DNA from: 'Nostoc azollae' 0708
GTDB lineage: Bacteria > Cyanobacteriota > Cyanobacteriia > Cyanobacteriales > Nostocaceae
Assembly (NCBI RefSeq): GCF_000196515.1
Contig: NC_014248.1
Span: 3,414,001-3,478,000 of the forward strand
Reading direction: 5' to 3'
DNA: 64,000 nt
Numbering within the stretch: position 1 is the first letter of the stretch; every line of letters starts with the position of its first letter. This document shows positions 8,286 through 17,270 of the stretch, piece by piece. Both the position numbers and the translations under genes were made by a program. The notes beneath the pieces are model-generated. The model saw nothing but the letters and a program-made list of their open reading frames with translations, did no database searches and had not been told where the DNA came from.

Positions 8286-10511
8286 AACCCACATTCGGCA
8301 CCATAAACTGCCACAGAGAGAAATTATGGAGAGAAAAAATCCAAGGGAGCATAAAAACAAACAGATGCAGTGAAAAAAGGTATTGGAGAAACAGTAAAGC
8401 ACCAAGAATAGCATCAAAAGCTATTCTCAATAAGGAGCAATAAGAAAGAACACCGCCCAGAGCAGTCAACAGATAAATGAAGATATTCAAGAGATAAATC
8501 ATGACTTAGACTAATAGATTGAAGTAAAAAAAGAAATTATGGACATAGTAAAATAGAGCTATAAATCAACGACATGAGGTTATTTTCTGATAGAAATTAA
8601 ATTAATAGAGAGAGAAATTAGGTAACTAATTGATAGTAGGGAAAACAATGCTCTGGTAAAAGATTCACAATGAAATCTCTCTCTTGAGTCCAGTAACAGA
8701 TGTGTTTTTCTTGGTTAAGTGTAACTAAATAAATAGACTGAAAGCATGGAAAAATCCAGCGTAAAGTGGGGCGGTCAGTTGGTTTGCCCAATTGATTTTT
8801 TACTGTTGATTTAGACTCTCTCACAGCGGTTCTGATTTGTCGTTGCGCTAAAGTATAAACCAGCAGATATAAACCCATAATCATTCCCAGGGACTCTATT
8901 CTCTCTGGACTTTTTAGGAAAATACTGTCTGCACAAAATAATGGGTCTTTGAGAAAAGCAAACCCTCTCTGGCAAGACTGTTGAGCTTTATATTCACTCA
9001 AGATGGAGTCATGGGTAAGTTCATTGGAATCCAAAAGGTTTGTAGCAAAAATAAAAGGCCCTGCCCTCAGAAATTCTGTATTAATTTTACTTTCATTCTG
9101 GGAGACTGTAGCTGATATTTCATTAGGATATCTCTCCTGAACTATCTTTTTTCTTAGATTTGATTTGAGTAACGTTACTCTGGTTAATTCGGTGATATTT
9201 GAATTGTTTGAATAGTTTAGATAACCCCTTGATAGCATCAGCTTCACAAGCGAATTTTTCTGGTGATAACTTTTTCAAAACTTGCACAGCTTTTGATTGT
9301 GCCTTGGTAATTTTTTGTGAGAGTTTACCCATGTCTGATTCTCTTCTTTTTTGACTTTGCACTACTAACCATCTTTATTCTATGCCTGCATAATTTACTG
9401 TTTTTGAAGCTAGTTTATATCGGGGTAAGTTACTATCAACAAATTCTGGTTCTGGTAATGTTGATATTAATTATTGTGCTGATTTTACGCTTAATGGCAC
9501 TGGATATAACCAGCTTAAAGCTGACATCATTTTCAGATTTCATTCTGTATATAAGGCCCAGTCTGCTACTATGAGACTATTAACTTTCAACTGTTTTTGG
9601 TACTCTACTGCTATTTTACCAAAGCATGATGAATCTGCTTGGTTTCCCGATGCTAGTTTTAAAAATATATATTGGTATGTCTCCATCTCATGACGATATC
9701 ATTTCTATGATGAACTGTTTTAACTCCGGTCTATGGTCACCAGAATAACCGTAGGTGATGGTTATTTCTTTTGGTGATTTTACTGCTAATTCTTCTAGTT
9801 CTTGATTATTTCCTACTTTTTGATTCTCAAATATTACTTCTGGTAAGCTGGTATTATATTGCCAATGTATGTGCATTTATGATGAGTCTAGATGGCCTGC
9901 TCATAGGGATACTCCAAATTTTTGGGCTGCTTTGAAGGCGACAAGAAAAAATATTCTATCCAATCCTTTTATAAATAGTTCATCCATGACTCTCCCCAGT
10001 TTATCGTCCTTGAGATATTCTGGTGTTACTCCTGCTCCTATTAGATGCTCACAGGGGATTGTTTCAAAATCTTGGGGAAACATATATACGGGTTTTTATA
10101 CAAATCCTAACCCGTTGATTATCATGGCTTTTACTACATAACCTGGACTTACTTTCTCTGCAATTTCAAGGATTATTTCTACTACTCCTATGGCGTCTAT
10201 TATTCCTGCTACTATGCCTAAATGGTCTAGGTTTTGATCTCCATTTTTTGAAGCTTTGATTTCACAACAGAATTATCCACAACTCCTGTTGTGATTCAAT
10301 CATTTCTTCTTCTGTTCTAATTTAATTTTTAAATCATTCAATTTTCTTTTCTTTTATCTTCTTCACAAAACTTTATTCTCCCACTCTATTGCCATTTTAA
10401 TCATACTTATTCTTATTAAGCCTTTTCTTCCTTCAAGGATCTTTAGTTCTTGTGTACTACTTCACCAGCTTTTTTTGATGTGTGACAGTTAGGGTACGGA
10501 AGGTCGGTTTT
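8286..10511 (-). mobile_element. IS1634-type element, copy A
   Basis: The ends are inverted: AACCCACATTCGGCACC at 8286 and, in reverse complement, AACCGACCTTCCGTACCC at 10511, each followed inward by (C)TAAACTGYCACA or TAACTGTCACA. The interior carries a broken IS1634-type transposase. The internal 1.9 kb (about 8530-10460) is almost identical to 50410-52340, with the same breaks, whereas the left arm (8286-8475) is only about 90 percent identical to 48635-48822. Copy A has an extra 20 bases near 10460-10480. Copy A also preserves the empty ISAs1 target site (about 8470). Confidence 0.75.
8618..10244 (-). pseudogene. IS1634-family transposase, copy A, at least four frame breaks
   Basis: Pieces in order on the minus strand: NLDHLGIVAGIIDAIGVVEI and KAMIINGLGFV (10140-10230), FETIPCEHLIGAGVTPEYLK and DDKLGRVMDELFIKGLDRIF (9901-10083), ITYGYSGDHRPELKQFIIEM (9688-9876), a central decayed part, an FKQFKYHRINQS segment (9123-9362), and the C-terminal RGFAFLKDPLFCADSIFLKS with MGLYLLVYTLAQRQIRTAV (8618-9247). 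The DUF4277-like N-terminus and the ...RFLKDPLF... end identify IS1634. Stops and frame changes separate every block, so no active enzyme is encoded. Confidence 0.8.
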
Positions 10512-10622
10512 AATGACTCATTTTTGAATGATTTTTGAATTGATGGCTAACCGCAAACCCTAGATAACAAAGCGGAGTGGGTGTCTGTAGGGTAAAATAG
10601 CTATATTTGTCATGAAAACCTT
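10512..10622. other. short intergenic spacer upstream of ycf51
   Basis: About 110 bases between the IS1634 end and the ycf51-like start. It must hold any native promoter for that gene. A TAAAATAGCTATATTTGTC stretch could include a -10-like element, but no strong consensus is seen. Confidence 0.3.
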
Positions 10623-11144
10623 ATGTTTACAACGGCTGATTTTTTGCAATATTCCCAATGGTCAGGAATTGCTACCCTATTATTTGCAGTCTTAGCAATT
10701 CTGGCTTTTATTTTCAAATGGGGTTTCCGCTTTCGGCTGGTAGGTACAACAGGCTTTATGATAGTTTTGACAACTGGCTTATTTTCACTGTCTTTAGTAC
10801 CTCTGAGTCGGACTGTGATTCCGGGTGCAGTTAAGTACACCCTAGTTTATGACAATGGTTCCAGTCAGGCTGTAATTGCGACTGCACCTGAAATTACACC
10901 AACAGAATTAGAAGCAACTTTACGTCAAGCGGCTAGTCATCTCTATTCTTATGGTCGTTTAGGTAGCAGGGGAAACAACCAATTGACTATCCGCGCCCGT
11001 ACAATAATCCACGCAGAACCAGGGGTATCCGTACCAGTTTACTTAGGTAAGGTACAAAGAACTTTGACAACTCGTGAAGATCCAGAAATGGCTGTAGAAG
11101 TTTATCTTGACAAGTTTGCCCAACTATCAAAACCCACGGCTTAA
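10623..11144 (+). CDS. ycf51: Ycf51 family protein
   Basis: A 173-residue protein with two N-terminal membrane helices (about residues 14-32 and 38-60) and a soluble C-terminal domain (KYTLVYDNGSSQAVIATAPE, HLYSYGRLGSRGNNQLTIRA). This is the Ycf51/DUF2518 family found in cyanobacteria and red-lineage plastids, whose function is not known. The frame is complete from ATG 10623 to TAA. The IS1634 copy ends only 111 bases upstream, so native regulatory sequence may have been displaced. Confidence 0.8.
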   Translation: MFTTADFLQYSQWSGIATLLFAVLAILAFIFKWGFRFRLVGTTGFMIVLTTGLFSLSLVPLSRTVIPGAVKYTLVYDNGSSQAVIATAPEITPTELEATLRQAASHLYSYGRLGSRGNNQLTIRARTIIHAEPGVSVPVYLGKVQRTLTTREDPEMAVEVYLDKFAQLSKPTA

Positions 11145-11147
11145 ATC

Positions 11148-11175
11148 AGTTATCAGTTATCAGTTATCAGTTATT
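11148..11175 (+). repeat. heptamer tandem repeat (TATCAGT)n
   Basis: About four copies of TATCAGT directly after ycf51. The 7-base period is the pattern of STRR sequences in heterocystous cyanobacteria. Confidence 0.7.
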
Positions 11176-11409
11176 GGGAACTACTCTTACCCAGTCTCAA
11201 GCCCCCATTCCCAAATGGATAGAATTTTTCTGTCAATTACAATACAATTACGATTATTCTTATATTAAGATAATAAAACTTCAGAAATTTCACTATCAGG
11301 AAAAATTGATCACCTTCCTGGCTAATTCCCAATAGACTTCTGTCAATGTGGCAACAAGAACCTTTAATTAACAGTCTAATTTGATTAAAAAATATCAAGT
11401 TTTGACATA

Positions 11410-11513
11410 CTAGTACAGTACGGCGTAAATAAACCAACCATTCCAAATCCCTGAAAGGCTCACGCCGTATTAATTTTAAATTTTGAATTTTGAATTCCGC
11501 CTTGCGGTACTAG
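11410..11513 (+). repeat. MITE family 1, copy 1 (CTAGTAC ends)
   Basis: The element begins CTAGTACAGTACGGCGTAAA and ends CCGCCTTGCGGTACTAG, so the tips are inverted (CTAGTAC / GTACTAG). Internal segments AACCATTCCAAAT and AAGCTCACGCCGTAT-like sequence are shared with copies at 42842, 52647 and 54085. This copy lacks the central part (about 50 bases) of the longer copies. It ends 7 bases before the ATG of the next gene. Confidence 0.75.
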
Positions 11514-11520
11514 ATTATTT

Positions 11521-12657
11521 ATGCCTAATCAATCTTCTACTCCAACCGCTAGTTCATTATTAACCCTAACTATTGCACCGGCTCAAGTAATTCGAGGTGG
11601 CGGTGTGTTGTCGTCAACTGTGGCTGACATTGCTAAATTGGGAACTCGTCCTCTGATTGTGGCAGGAAATCGCACTCTTGGTATTTGCCAAGAAAGTTTA
11701 CAGGAAATTTTTCAAGCCCAAGAATTACAAACCACTTCTGTTTCTTATGGTGCTGATTGTTGTGAAGTAACTTTAAAAGCCTTACGCAAAGCCGCAAAGG
11801 AACATAAAGCAGATGTGATTATTGGTGTGGGTGGTGGTAAGGCTTTAGATACAGCCAAGTTGGTCGGCCATCAGTTACAGTTACCTGTAGTGACTATTCC
11901 TACTTCTGCAGCTACTTGTGCAGGATGGACGGCTTTATCTAATGTATATTCGGAATCTGGGGCGTTTTTGTATGATGTGGCGTTGTCGCGCTGTCCTGAT
12001 TTGCTGATTTTGGATTATGATTTGATTCAGACTGCACCCCAACGGACCTTAGTTGCGGGAATTGGGGATGCGATCGCAAAATGGTATGAAGCATCTGTTA
12101 GCAGTGGCCATTTACAAGATACTCTGGTTATTGCCGCAGTCCAACTAGCACGAGTTTTACGAGATATCCTTTTCCAAAAAGCTGCTGCTGCTTTACAATC
12201 TCCTGGTAGCGAAGTGTGGCGAGAAGTTGTTGATGCAACTGTATTATCAGCAGGTCTAATTGGTGGTTTAGGTGGCGCACAATGTCGTACTGTAGCCGCC
12301 CATGCAGTGCATAATGGGTTAACGCACTTATCTGGATATGCTAGCATTCATGGCGAAAAAGTCGCTTATGGTATTTTAGTACAACTGCGATTAGAAGAAA
12401 TGCTCCAAGGCAATCAACTTGCAGACGCAGCTAGACAGCAATTACTAAAGTTCTATGCAGAGATTGGATTACCGCAAAAACTAGCAGACTTGGGTTTAGG
12501 AAATATTACTTTAGCTGAGTTGCAAACAGCGGCAGAAATCACCTTAGCACCTAATTCTGATATTCACCGTTTACCTTTTCCAGTAGCCTGGGAACATTTA
12601 ATGGCGGCTATGATTTCTACCACTGCGCCAAATCAATTAAAAATTAAAAATGGGTAA
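11521..12657 (+). CDS. iron-containing alcohol dehydrogenase family protein (GldA-like)
   Basis: A 378-residue member of the group III/glycerol-dehydrogenase-like family. The dinucleotide-binding GVGGGKALDTAK motif lies near residue 104, and candidate metal ligands are GIGDAIAKW (Asp), AHAVHNGL (His) and IHGEKVAYG (His). It probably oxidises or reduces a small polyol or aldehyde with NAD(P); the substrate is unknown. Family members of this branch are common in cyanobacteria next to aminotransferase genes, and here the aminotransferase follows 76 bases downstream on the same strand. The start has no clear Shine-Dalgarno because a MITE ends 7 bases upstream, so expression may depend on MITE sequence. 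Confidence 0.8.
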   Translation: MPNQSSTPTASSLLTLTIAPAQVIRGGGVLSSTVADIAKLGTRPLIVAGNRTLGICQESLQEIFQAQELQTTSVSYGADCCEVTLKALRKAAKEHKADVIIGVGGGKALDTAKLVGHQLQLPVVTIPTSAATCAGWTALSNVYSESGAFLYDVALSRCPDLLILDYDLIQTAPQRTLVAGIGDAIAKWYEASVSSGHLQDTLVIAAVQLARVLRDILFQKAAAALQSPGSEVWREVVDATVLSAGLIGGLGGAQCRTVAAHAVHNGLTHLSGYASIHGEKVAYGILVQLRLEEMLQGNQLADAARQQLLKFYAEIGLPQKLADLGLGNITLAELQTAAEITLAPNSDIHRLPFPVAWEHLMAAMISTTAPNQLKIKNG

Positions 12658-12733
12658 TTTGTAATTCGTAATTATTTTACTATTCCCCAGTCCCCAATCC
12701 CCAATCCCCAGTCACCTATTCCGAGGTTATAGA

Positions 12734-13942
12734 ATGAGTTTGAGTTGGATTACCCCCGCAGAAAGAATACAAAAATTACCGCCTTATGTGTTTGCCCGTT
12801 TAGATGAACTGAAAGGAAAAGCCAGGGAACAAGGGCTAGATTTGATTGATTTGGGGATGGGAAACCCTGATGGGGCTACTCCTCAACCAATTATAGAAGC
12901 AGGGATAGCAGCTTTAAAAAATCCTGCCAATCATGGTTATCCACCATTTGAAGGAACTGCAAATTTCCGTAAGGCAATTGCTAAATGGTACAATCGCCGT
13001 TATGGTGTAGTCTTAGATCCTGATAGTGAAGCTTTGCCTTTGTTAGGTTCTAAGGAAGGTTTAGGACATTTAGCGATCGCCTACATCAATCCTGGTGATA
13101 TTGTTTTAGTACCATCACCATCTTACCCCGTCCATTTTCGTGGTCCCATCATCGCCGGTGGAGTCATTCACAGTTTAATTCTTAAAGAACAAAATAACTG
13201 GTTAATTGATTTAACCTCTATTCCTGACGAAGTAGCCAGAAAAGCCAAAATCCTCTATTTCAATTATCCCAGTAATCCCACCGCCGCCACTGCACCCCGT
13301 GAGTTTTTTGAAGAAATAGTTGCTTTTGCCCGCAAATATGAAATCATGTTAGTGCATGACCTATGTTATGCAGAGTTAGCTTTTGATGGTTATCAACCTA
13401 CCAGCTTATTAGAAATTTCCGGTGCAAAAGATATTGGTGTTGAGTTTCACACCCTATCTAAAACTTATAATATGGCAGGTTGGCGCGTTGGTTTTGTGGT
13501 GGGAAATCGTCACATTATCCAAGGTTTGCGGACATTAAAAACTAACCTAGATTATGGCATTTTTTCCGCATTGCAAACCGCCGCAGAAACAGCTTTAGAA
13601 TTGCCAGATACTTACTTACACGATGTTCAACAACGTTATCGCACCCGTCGGGATTTTCTGATTGATGGTTTAGGAAAATTAGGCTGGAATATTCCCAAAA
13701 CTGAGGCCACTATGTATCTTTGGGTAAAATGTCCTGTGGGAATGGGTTCTACAGATTTTGCTTTAAATGTGCTACAGCAAACAGGTGTGGTTGTTACTCC
13801 TGGTAATGCGTTTGGTGCTGGTGGTGAAGGATATGTAAGAATTAGTTTAATTGCCGAGTGTGATCGCTTGGGTGAAGCTTTAGAGAGATTTAAACAAGCA
13901 GGAATTCGTTATCAACCTGAAGCTGTAGTTTCTGCGTCATAA
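12734..13942 (+). CDS. class I/II aminotransferase (aspartate / LL-diaminopimelate type)
   Basis: A 402-residue PLP enzyme of fold type I. It carries LIDLGMGNPDG near the start, the substrate-side NYPSNPTAATAP segment, and SKTYNMAGWRVGF, with the Schiff-base Lys in SKT. The close match in style to LL-diaminopimelate aminotransferase (DapL)-like and aspartate aminotransferases of cyanobacteria does not fix the substrate. The preceding spacer contains CCCCAGT/CCCCAAT repeats. It is probably co-transcribed with the upstream dehydrogenase. The frame is complete and uninterrupted. Confidence 0.8.
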   Translation: MSLSWITPAERIQKLPPYVFARLDELKGKAREQGLDLIDLGMGNPDGATPQPIIEAGIAALKNPANHGYPPFEGTANFRKAIAKWYNRRYGVVLDPDSEALPLLGSKEGLGHLAIAYINPGDIVLVPSPSYPVHFRGPIIAGGVIHSLILKEQNNWLIDLTSIPDEVARKAKILYFNYPSNPTAATAPREFFEEIVAFARKYEIMLVHDLCYAELAFDGYQPTSLLEISGAKDIGVEFHTLSKTYNMAGWRVGFVVGNRHIIQGLRTLKTNLDYGIFSALQTAAETALELPDTYLHDVQQRYRTRRDFLIDGLGKLGWNIPKTEATMYLWVKCPVGMGSTDFALNVLQQTGVVVTPGNAFGAGGEGYVRISLIAECDRLGEALERFKQAGIRYQPEAVVSAS

Positions 13943-13943
13943 T

Positions 13944-14018
13944 CAGGGTGATAGGTGATAGGTGATAGGGAATAGATGACCATTTTTACCAATCACTAAT
14001 CACTAATCACCAATCACT
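13944..14018. repeat. short direct repeats after the aminotransferase
   Basis: Runs of GTGATAG and, on the other side, CTAATCA/CCAATCA units (7-base period). The two halves are partly complementary (GGTGATAGGTGATAG against ATCACTAATCACCAATCAC) and could fold as a hairpin at the end of the transcript. Confidence 0.6.
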
Positions 14019-14020
14019 GT

Positions 14021-14266
14021 TTAGTGCTCTTGTTGATTTAACCAAGTTAATAAATCAGCAACTTCAGAAATATTAAACAAAGGTGCACCTAAATTTTATA
14101 ACTTTTCTACAGGTAAGACTTTTACTCTTTCCACTATCTCAGAATCAATTTCTGCAAACAGTTGATTAAGTAAACGCAGACAAAATCTAACTGGTTCTTT
14201 TTCTTTTTGTTCTCCCGTGCGTTCACCCTTCTGGAAAACATCCTGATAAATGACAGACTCTTTCAT
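14021..14266 (-). pseudogene. C-terminal remnant of an Rpn/PD-(D/E)XK-type transposase-like nuclease
   Basis: The minus frame reads MKESVIYQDVFQKGERTGEQ, then RLLNQLFAEIDSEIVERVKV and LFNISEVADLLTWLNQQEH with TAA at 14021. The charged QxGxxxGxxxE stretch followed by a DUF4351-like helical end is typical of Rpn-family proteins in cyanobacteria. A TAA sits inside after PVEKL, and the nuclease domain is missing, so this is a dead 3' end only. Confidence 0.6.
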
Positions 14267-14477
14267 AATATTCTCTGGTTCATCATGGTACTAACTTTGT
14301 CTCCTGCAAGCTTGGAGAAACTTGTTATGATCAGCGTTGATGGGTTCGTAAGACTCCGAATTAATACAGCAGTCCATAATCTGTGGCAGATGACTGTGTA
14401 ACTTTTATGATACAACTTGAGTAGTTCTGCTGTCTAATATTGTTATATAGCAATCCTATTTAATAATTGAGAAATTA
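14267..14477. other. intergenic region upstream of arsR
   Basis: No gene is supported here. The 75 bases before arsR (GTAGTTCTGCTGTCTAATAT, then TTGTTATATAGCAATCC) are AT-rich and would be where a self-regulating ArsR binds. A short imperfect dyad lies near 14440-14460, but no clear operator can be assigned. Confidence 0.3.
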
Positions 14478-14801
14478 ATGATCACTCCTACCAGCACAAC
14501 TTCTCATTTAATTGCTGAAGGCTTTCATGCCCTTTCTGACCCAATTAGAATTGGTGTTATAGAATTGCTGCGTCAGAGTGAACTTTGTGTATGTGATTTA
14601 TGCGATGATTTAGAAATAAGTCAATCAAAACTATCTTTCCATCTCAACAATCTTAAAGAAGCAAATTTAGTTAATGCCCGTCAAGAAGGACGCTGGATTT
14701 ATTTTAGTTTAAATTTATCTCAATTTCACGTTTTAGAACACTATGTAGCCAATCTTCACCGTAATTCTGTATCATCTACCCCTCATTCTTGTTGTGAGTA
14801 A
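14478..14801 (+). CDS. arsR: ArsR-family metalloregulator
   Basis: A 107-residue winged helix-turn-helix repressor. ELCVCDLC at residues 35-42 supplies Cys37, Cys39 and Cys42, the arsenite-sensing site of classical ArsR proteins (helix alpha3N type). The recognition region follows as SQSKLSFHLNNLKEANLV. In the absence of arsenite or antimonite such proteins repress their own operon. The neighbours downstream are arsenic genes, supporting the assignment. The frame is intact, and the C-terminus HSCCE adds two more Cys residues. Confidence 0.85.
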   Translation: MITPTSTTSHLIAEGFHALSDPIRIGVIELLRQSELCVCDLCDDLEISQSKLSFHLNNLKEANLVNARQEGRWIYFSLNLSQFHVLEHYVANLHRNSVSSTPHSCCE

Positions 14802-14932
14802 GGAAAACTGGGGACAATCAATTAATAACTCGTAGTTAGGAAATACTCTTACTGTCACTCATCAACTTTTTTTGATTAATTTTTTTATATTGTGTTATTC
14901 TTATGGTTGTTATATAAATTTTTTTTTAATGA

Positions 14933-15307
14933 TGGATAAATAACTCTAGCAGCAACCATACAGCTAAAGCTAGTGAAAGCAAATGCACAAATATTAGTTA
15001 TCACAGTAGAAGTGTTAGCATTAAGCAGTCACCACAAGCAACAAACGTTGCTAATTCTCAAACTGTAACCGTTATTAAAATTGATGGTTTTAGTACAGTA
15101 GATCCAATTACCCAGGCAATCACCAAGGATTTTCCAGCAATTACAAAAAATAATACCCAAGTACAAGTGAAAATGTCCGCTAATGGGGGCGGGTTTGAAA
15201 AATTCTGCGCTGGGGAAATAGACATAAGTAACCTGACTTACTTTAGCCAGAAGGCTAAAAAAATAGTTTTTTCGCACATCTTCCCCAGAAGTATTGTAGT
15301 TAAATAA
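14933..15307 (+). pseudogene. PstS-like phosphate/oxyanion-binding protein fragment
   Basis: An open frame of about 124 codons without a start (it begins after TGA 14930-14932) reads QTVTVIKIDGFSTVDPITQA, ITKDFPAITKNNTQVQV and GGGFEKFCAGEIDISNL, then diverges and stops at 15305. This matches the first third of PstS-type substrate-binding proteins (usual motif DGSSTVYPIT; here Ser-Ser is Phe-Ser and Val-Tyr is Val-Asp). The signal peptide and the remaining two thirds are gone. PstS-like genes sit next to arsenic genes in several bacteria, where they bind phosphate or arsenate; here it is non-functional. Confidence 0.7.
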
Positions 15308-15349
15308 GTCCTCTTCCAAATCAAGTCATTCATTAAGGAAATTTATCAT

Positions 15350-16011
15350 TTTAGACGGGAATGTTTAGTATAAACCATTGGCACTTTTATATTAGTATTT
15401 GCTGGTACTGCTGCTATTACGGTGAACAAAATCAGCCAAGGTGCTATCACACATATTGGTATTAGTCTTGTATTTGGGGCTGTAGTAGCTGCATTAATTT
15501 ACACTGTAGGACATTTCAGCAGCGCACACTTTAACCCAGCGTTAACACTGGCATTTTCACTAGTGTTTCTTCTAAAAAGCTAGTACTAGCCTATATTTAT
15601 GCCCAATTATTAGGAGCTATATTAGCTTCTAATTTACTACTAATTTGTTTAGGAAGAGTTGCTAATTTAGGTGTAACTTTACCTCTAAACAACAATTGGT
15701 AGCAATCTTTAGTATTAGAAATAGTTATCCCTTTCATTTTAATGTTTGTGATTTTAGGATCTGGATTAGATCGTAGCACCCACATTGGTTTTGCTGGTTT
15801 AGCTATTGGTTTAACAGTAGCAATGGAAGTGGCTTTTATGAGTCTTATTACTGGTGCAAGTATGAATCCTGCCCATTCTTTTGGAGCAGCCTTAGTAGCA
15901 GGAATTTGGCAGCATCATTGGATTTATTGGGTAGCGCCAATTTTAGGTTCACAGTTTGCAGTCGTAGTTTATAGAATTATTTCTAATAATTTCCAAGATT
16001 CTCAAAAATAA
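15350..16011 (+). pseudogene. MIP/aquaglyceroporin channel, broken (arsenite-channel candidate)
   Basis: The frame FRRECLV-stop-TIGTFILVFAGTAA begins the gene, with TAA at 15371 where family members have Glu. It continues to SSAHFNPALTLAF, the first NPA box, then shifts frame near 15575 and runs YAQLLGAILASNLLLI, a TAG near 15700, and GASMNPAHSFGAALVAG, the second NPA box, to 16011. Six membrane helices and both NPA half-helices are recognisable. Between arsR and arsH the natural inference is an AqpS-type arsenite exit channel. Three lesions make it inactive, and no other arsenite efflux gene (ACR3/ArsB) is in the cluster. Confidence 0.75.
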
Positions 16012-16020
16012 AGATGTAAA

Positions 16021-16671
16021 ATGACAAATTGCAATCATCGAGCGAGAATATTATTTTGATATGTTTCATTGCGAGAACGTTCTTATAGTCGTTTGTTAGT
16101 AGAAGAAGCAGCAAAAATTATTGAAGAATTTGGTGCAGAAGTCCGATTCTTCGATCCGTGTGAATTACCAATTTATGGTAGTGTCTCTGATACTCATCCC
16201 AAAGTGCAAGAATTACGAGAATCAAGTATGTGGTCTGAAGGTCAAGTCTGGTCTTCTCCTGAAATGCACGGTAATATTACAGGGATTATGAAAAATCAAC
16301 TTGATTGGATTCCTCTGAGTATTGGTGCATTTAGACCAACTCAAGGTAGAACTTTAGCAGTTATGCAAGTAAGTGGTGGTTCTGAGTCTTTTAATGCTGT
16401 GAATACGCTGCGAATATTGGGACGTTGGATGCGAATATTTACCATTCCTAATCAATCTTCGGTTCCAAAAGCTTATCAAGAATTTAACGAAGATGGACCT
16501 ATGAAAGATTCTGCGTATCGTGACCGAGTAGTTGATATTATGGAAGAATTATATAAGTTTACCTTGCTGTTGCGTGAGCAAGTTGATTATTTAACTGACC
16601 GCTACAGTGAACGCAAGGAAAAAGCAGGAAAAGAAGCTATTAAGTTAGCTAATAGTGCTTTGAATTCATAA
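16021..16671 (+). pseudogene. arsH: ArsH-type NADPH-FMN reductase with shortened, interrupted N-terminus
   Basis: ATG at 16021 begins MTNCNHRARILF, meets TGA at 16057-16059, then continues [20 protein letters not shown] and runs unbroken to 16671 with [20 protein letters not shown] and [17 protein letters not shown]. ArsH is an FMN enzyme that oxidises trivalent organoarsenicals or reduces quinones. Family members have about 20 more residues in front of the [15 protein letters not shown] flavin phosphate loop; here that leader is lost and the loop Gly is Val. A TTG at 16069 could restart translation, giving a 200-residue protein without most of the phosphate loop. Activity is therefore unlikely. 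Confidence 0.75.
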
Positions 16672-16697
16672 ACCGTTATTTAATAAATAAAAACATC

Positions 16698-17093
16698 ATG
16701 AAAAAGGTCATGTTTGTCTGTAAAAAAAATTCTCGTCGTTCTCAAATGGCAGAGGGTTTTGCCAAAGTTTTAGGAGAGGGAAAAATTGCTATTTTTAGTT
16801 CTGGGTTAGATTCAAGTGAAGTAGACCGTATTTGTGTACAATTGATCTCAGAAATTGGCATTGATATTAGTAATCAGACTTCTAAGGCTTTGAGTGATTT
16901 TAATGCTGATGATTTTGATGGGGTGATTTCTTTATGTGGTTGTGGAGTAAATTTACCAGAAGCCTGGTTTTTAAGAGAAGTGTTTGCAGATTGGCAACTT
17001 GATGATCCTGAAGGTCATGATATTGACACCTTTCATCGACTGGGAGATGAGGTAAAGGAACGAGTTGTTAAGTTAATCGCATCTCTGATTTAA
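16698..17093 (+). CDS. arsC: arsenate reductase, cyanobacterial glutaredoxin-dependent type
   Basis: A 131-residue low-molecular-weight phosphatase fold protein. The P-loop Cys8 starts the C-X5-R motif (CKKNSRR), and SLCGCGVNLP provides Cys80 and Cys82, matching the three Cys residues essential in the Synechocystis enzyme, which reduces arsenate to arsenite with glutathione and glutaredoxin. Where the Synechocystis P-loop has a further Cys (NSCRS) this protein has Arg (NSRRS). The frame is complete, with ATG 26 bases after the arsH stop. If active, it makes arsenite in a cell whose local exit channel gene is broken. Confidence 0.85.
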   Translation: MKKVMFVCKKNSRRSQMAEGFAKVLGEGKIAIFSSGLDSSEVDRICVQLISEIGIDISNQTSKALSDFNADDFDGVISLCGCGVNLPEAWFLREVFADWQLDDPEGHDIDTFHRLGDEVKERVVKLIASLI

Positions 17094-17117
17094 ATATAGG
17101 AATCTGATGGGGATTTT

Positions 17118-17270
17118 GAACCCACATTCTGCACCCACAACTGTCACACCCCAACAAAACGGATGTACTAAGTACATAAGAACTGAATTAACTTTTTATC
17201 CCCCCGAATCTCTTGATTCATCTAGGTTTTTCGTTTATATGGCTTAACGCCACCCTACGCTATCAGCAAG
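17118..17270 (+). repeat. remnants of two IS ends joined together
   Basis: The segment 17118-17150 (ACCCACATTCTGCACCCA then AACTGTCACACC) is an IS1634-type tip; with the following AACAAAACGGATGTACTAAG it matches 28375-28430 in reverse complement. The segment from about 17195 (TATCCCCCCGAATCTCTTG) to 17270 (CTATCAGCAAGCC) matches 48516-48600 in reverse complement and is the end of the IS1182/IS5-like element. The latter end cuts directly into the Rpn-like fragment that follows. Confidence 0.65.

Noticed and set aside
8248-8502. Hydrophobic minus-strand frame as a real membrane protein gene
   Set aside because: It crosses the IS tip and the equivalent in copy B is interrupted by ISAs1; it is listed only as a finding.
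9317-9574. Plus-strand frame in IS1634 copy A (and 51200-51457 in copy B)
   Set aside because: It lies opposite recognisable transposase blocks and has no start context; it is a shadow.
16057-16059. TGA in arsH as selenocysteine
   Set aside because: No SECIS-like structure or Sec residue is known in ArsH, and the surrounding flavin loop is also damaged.
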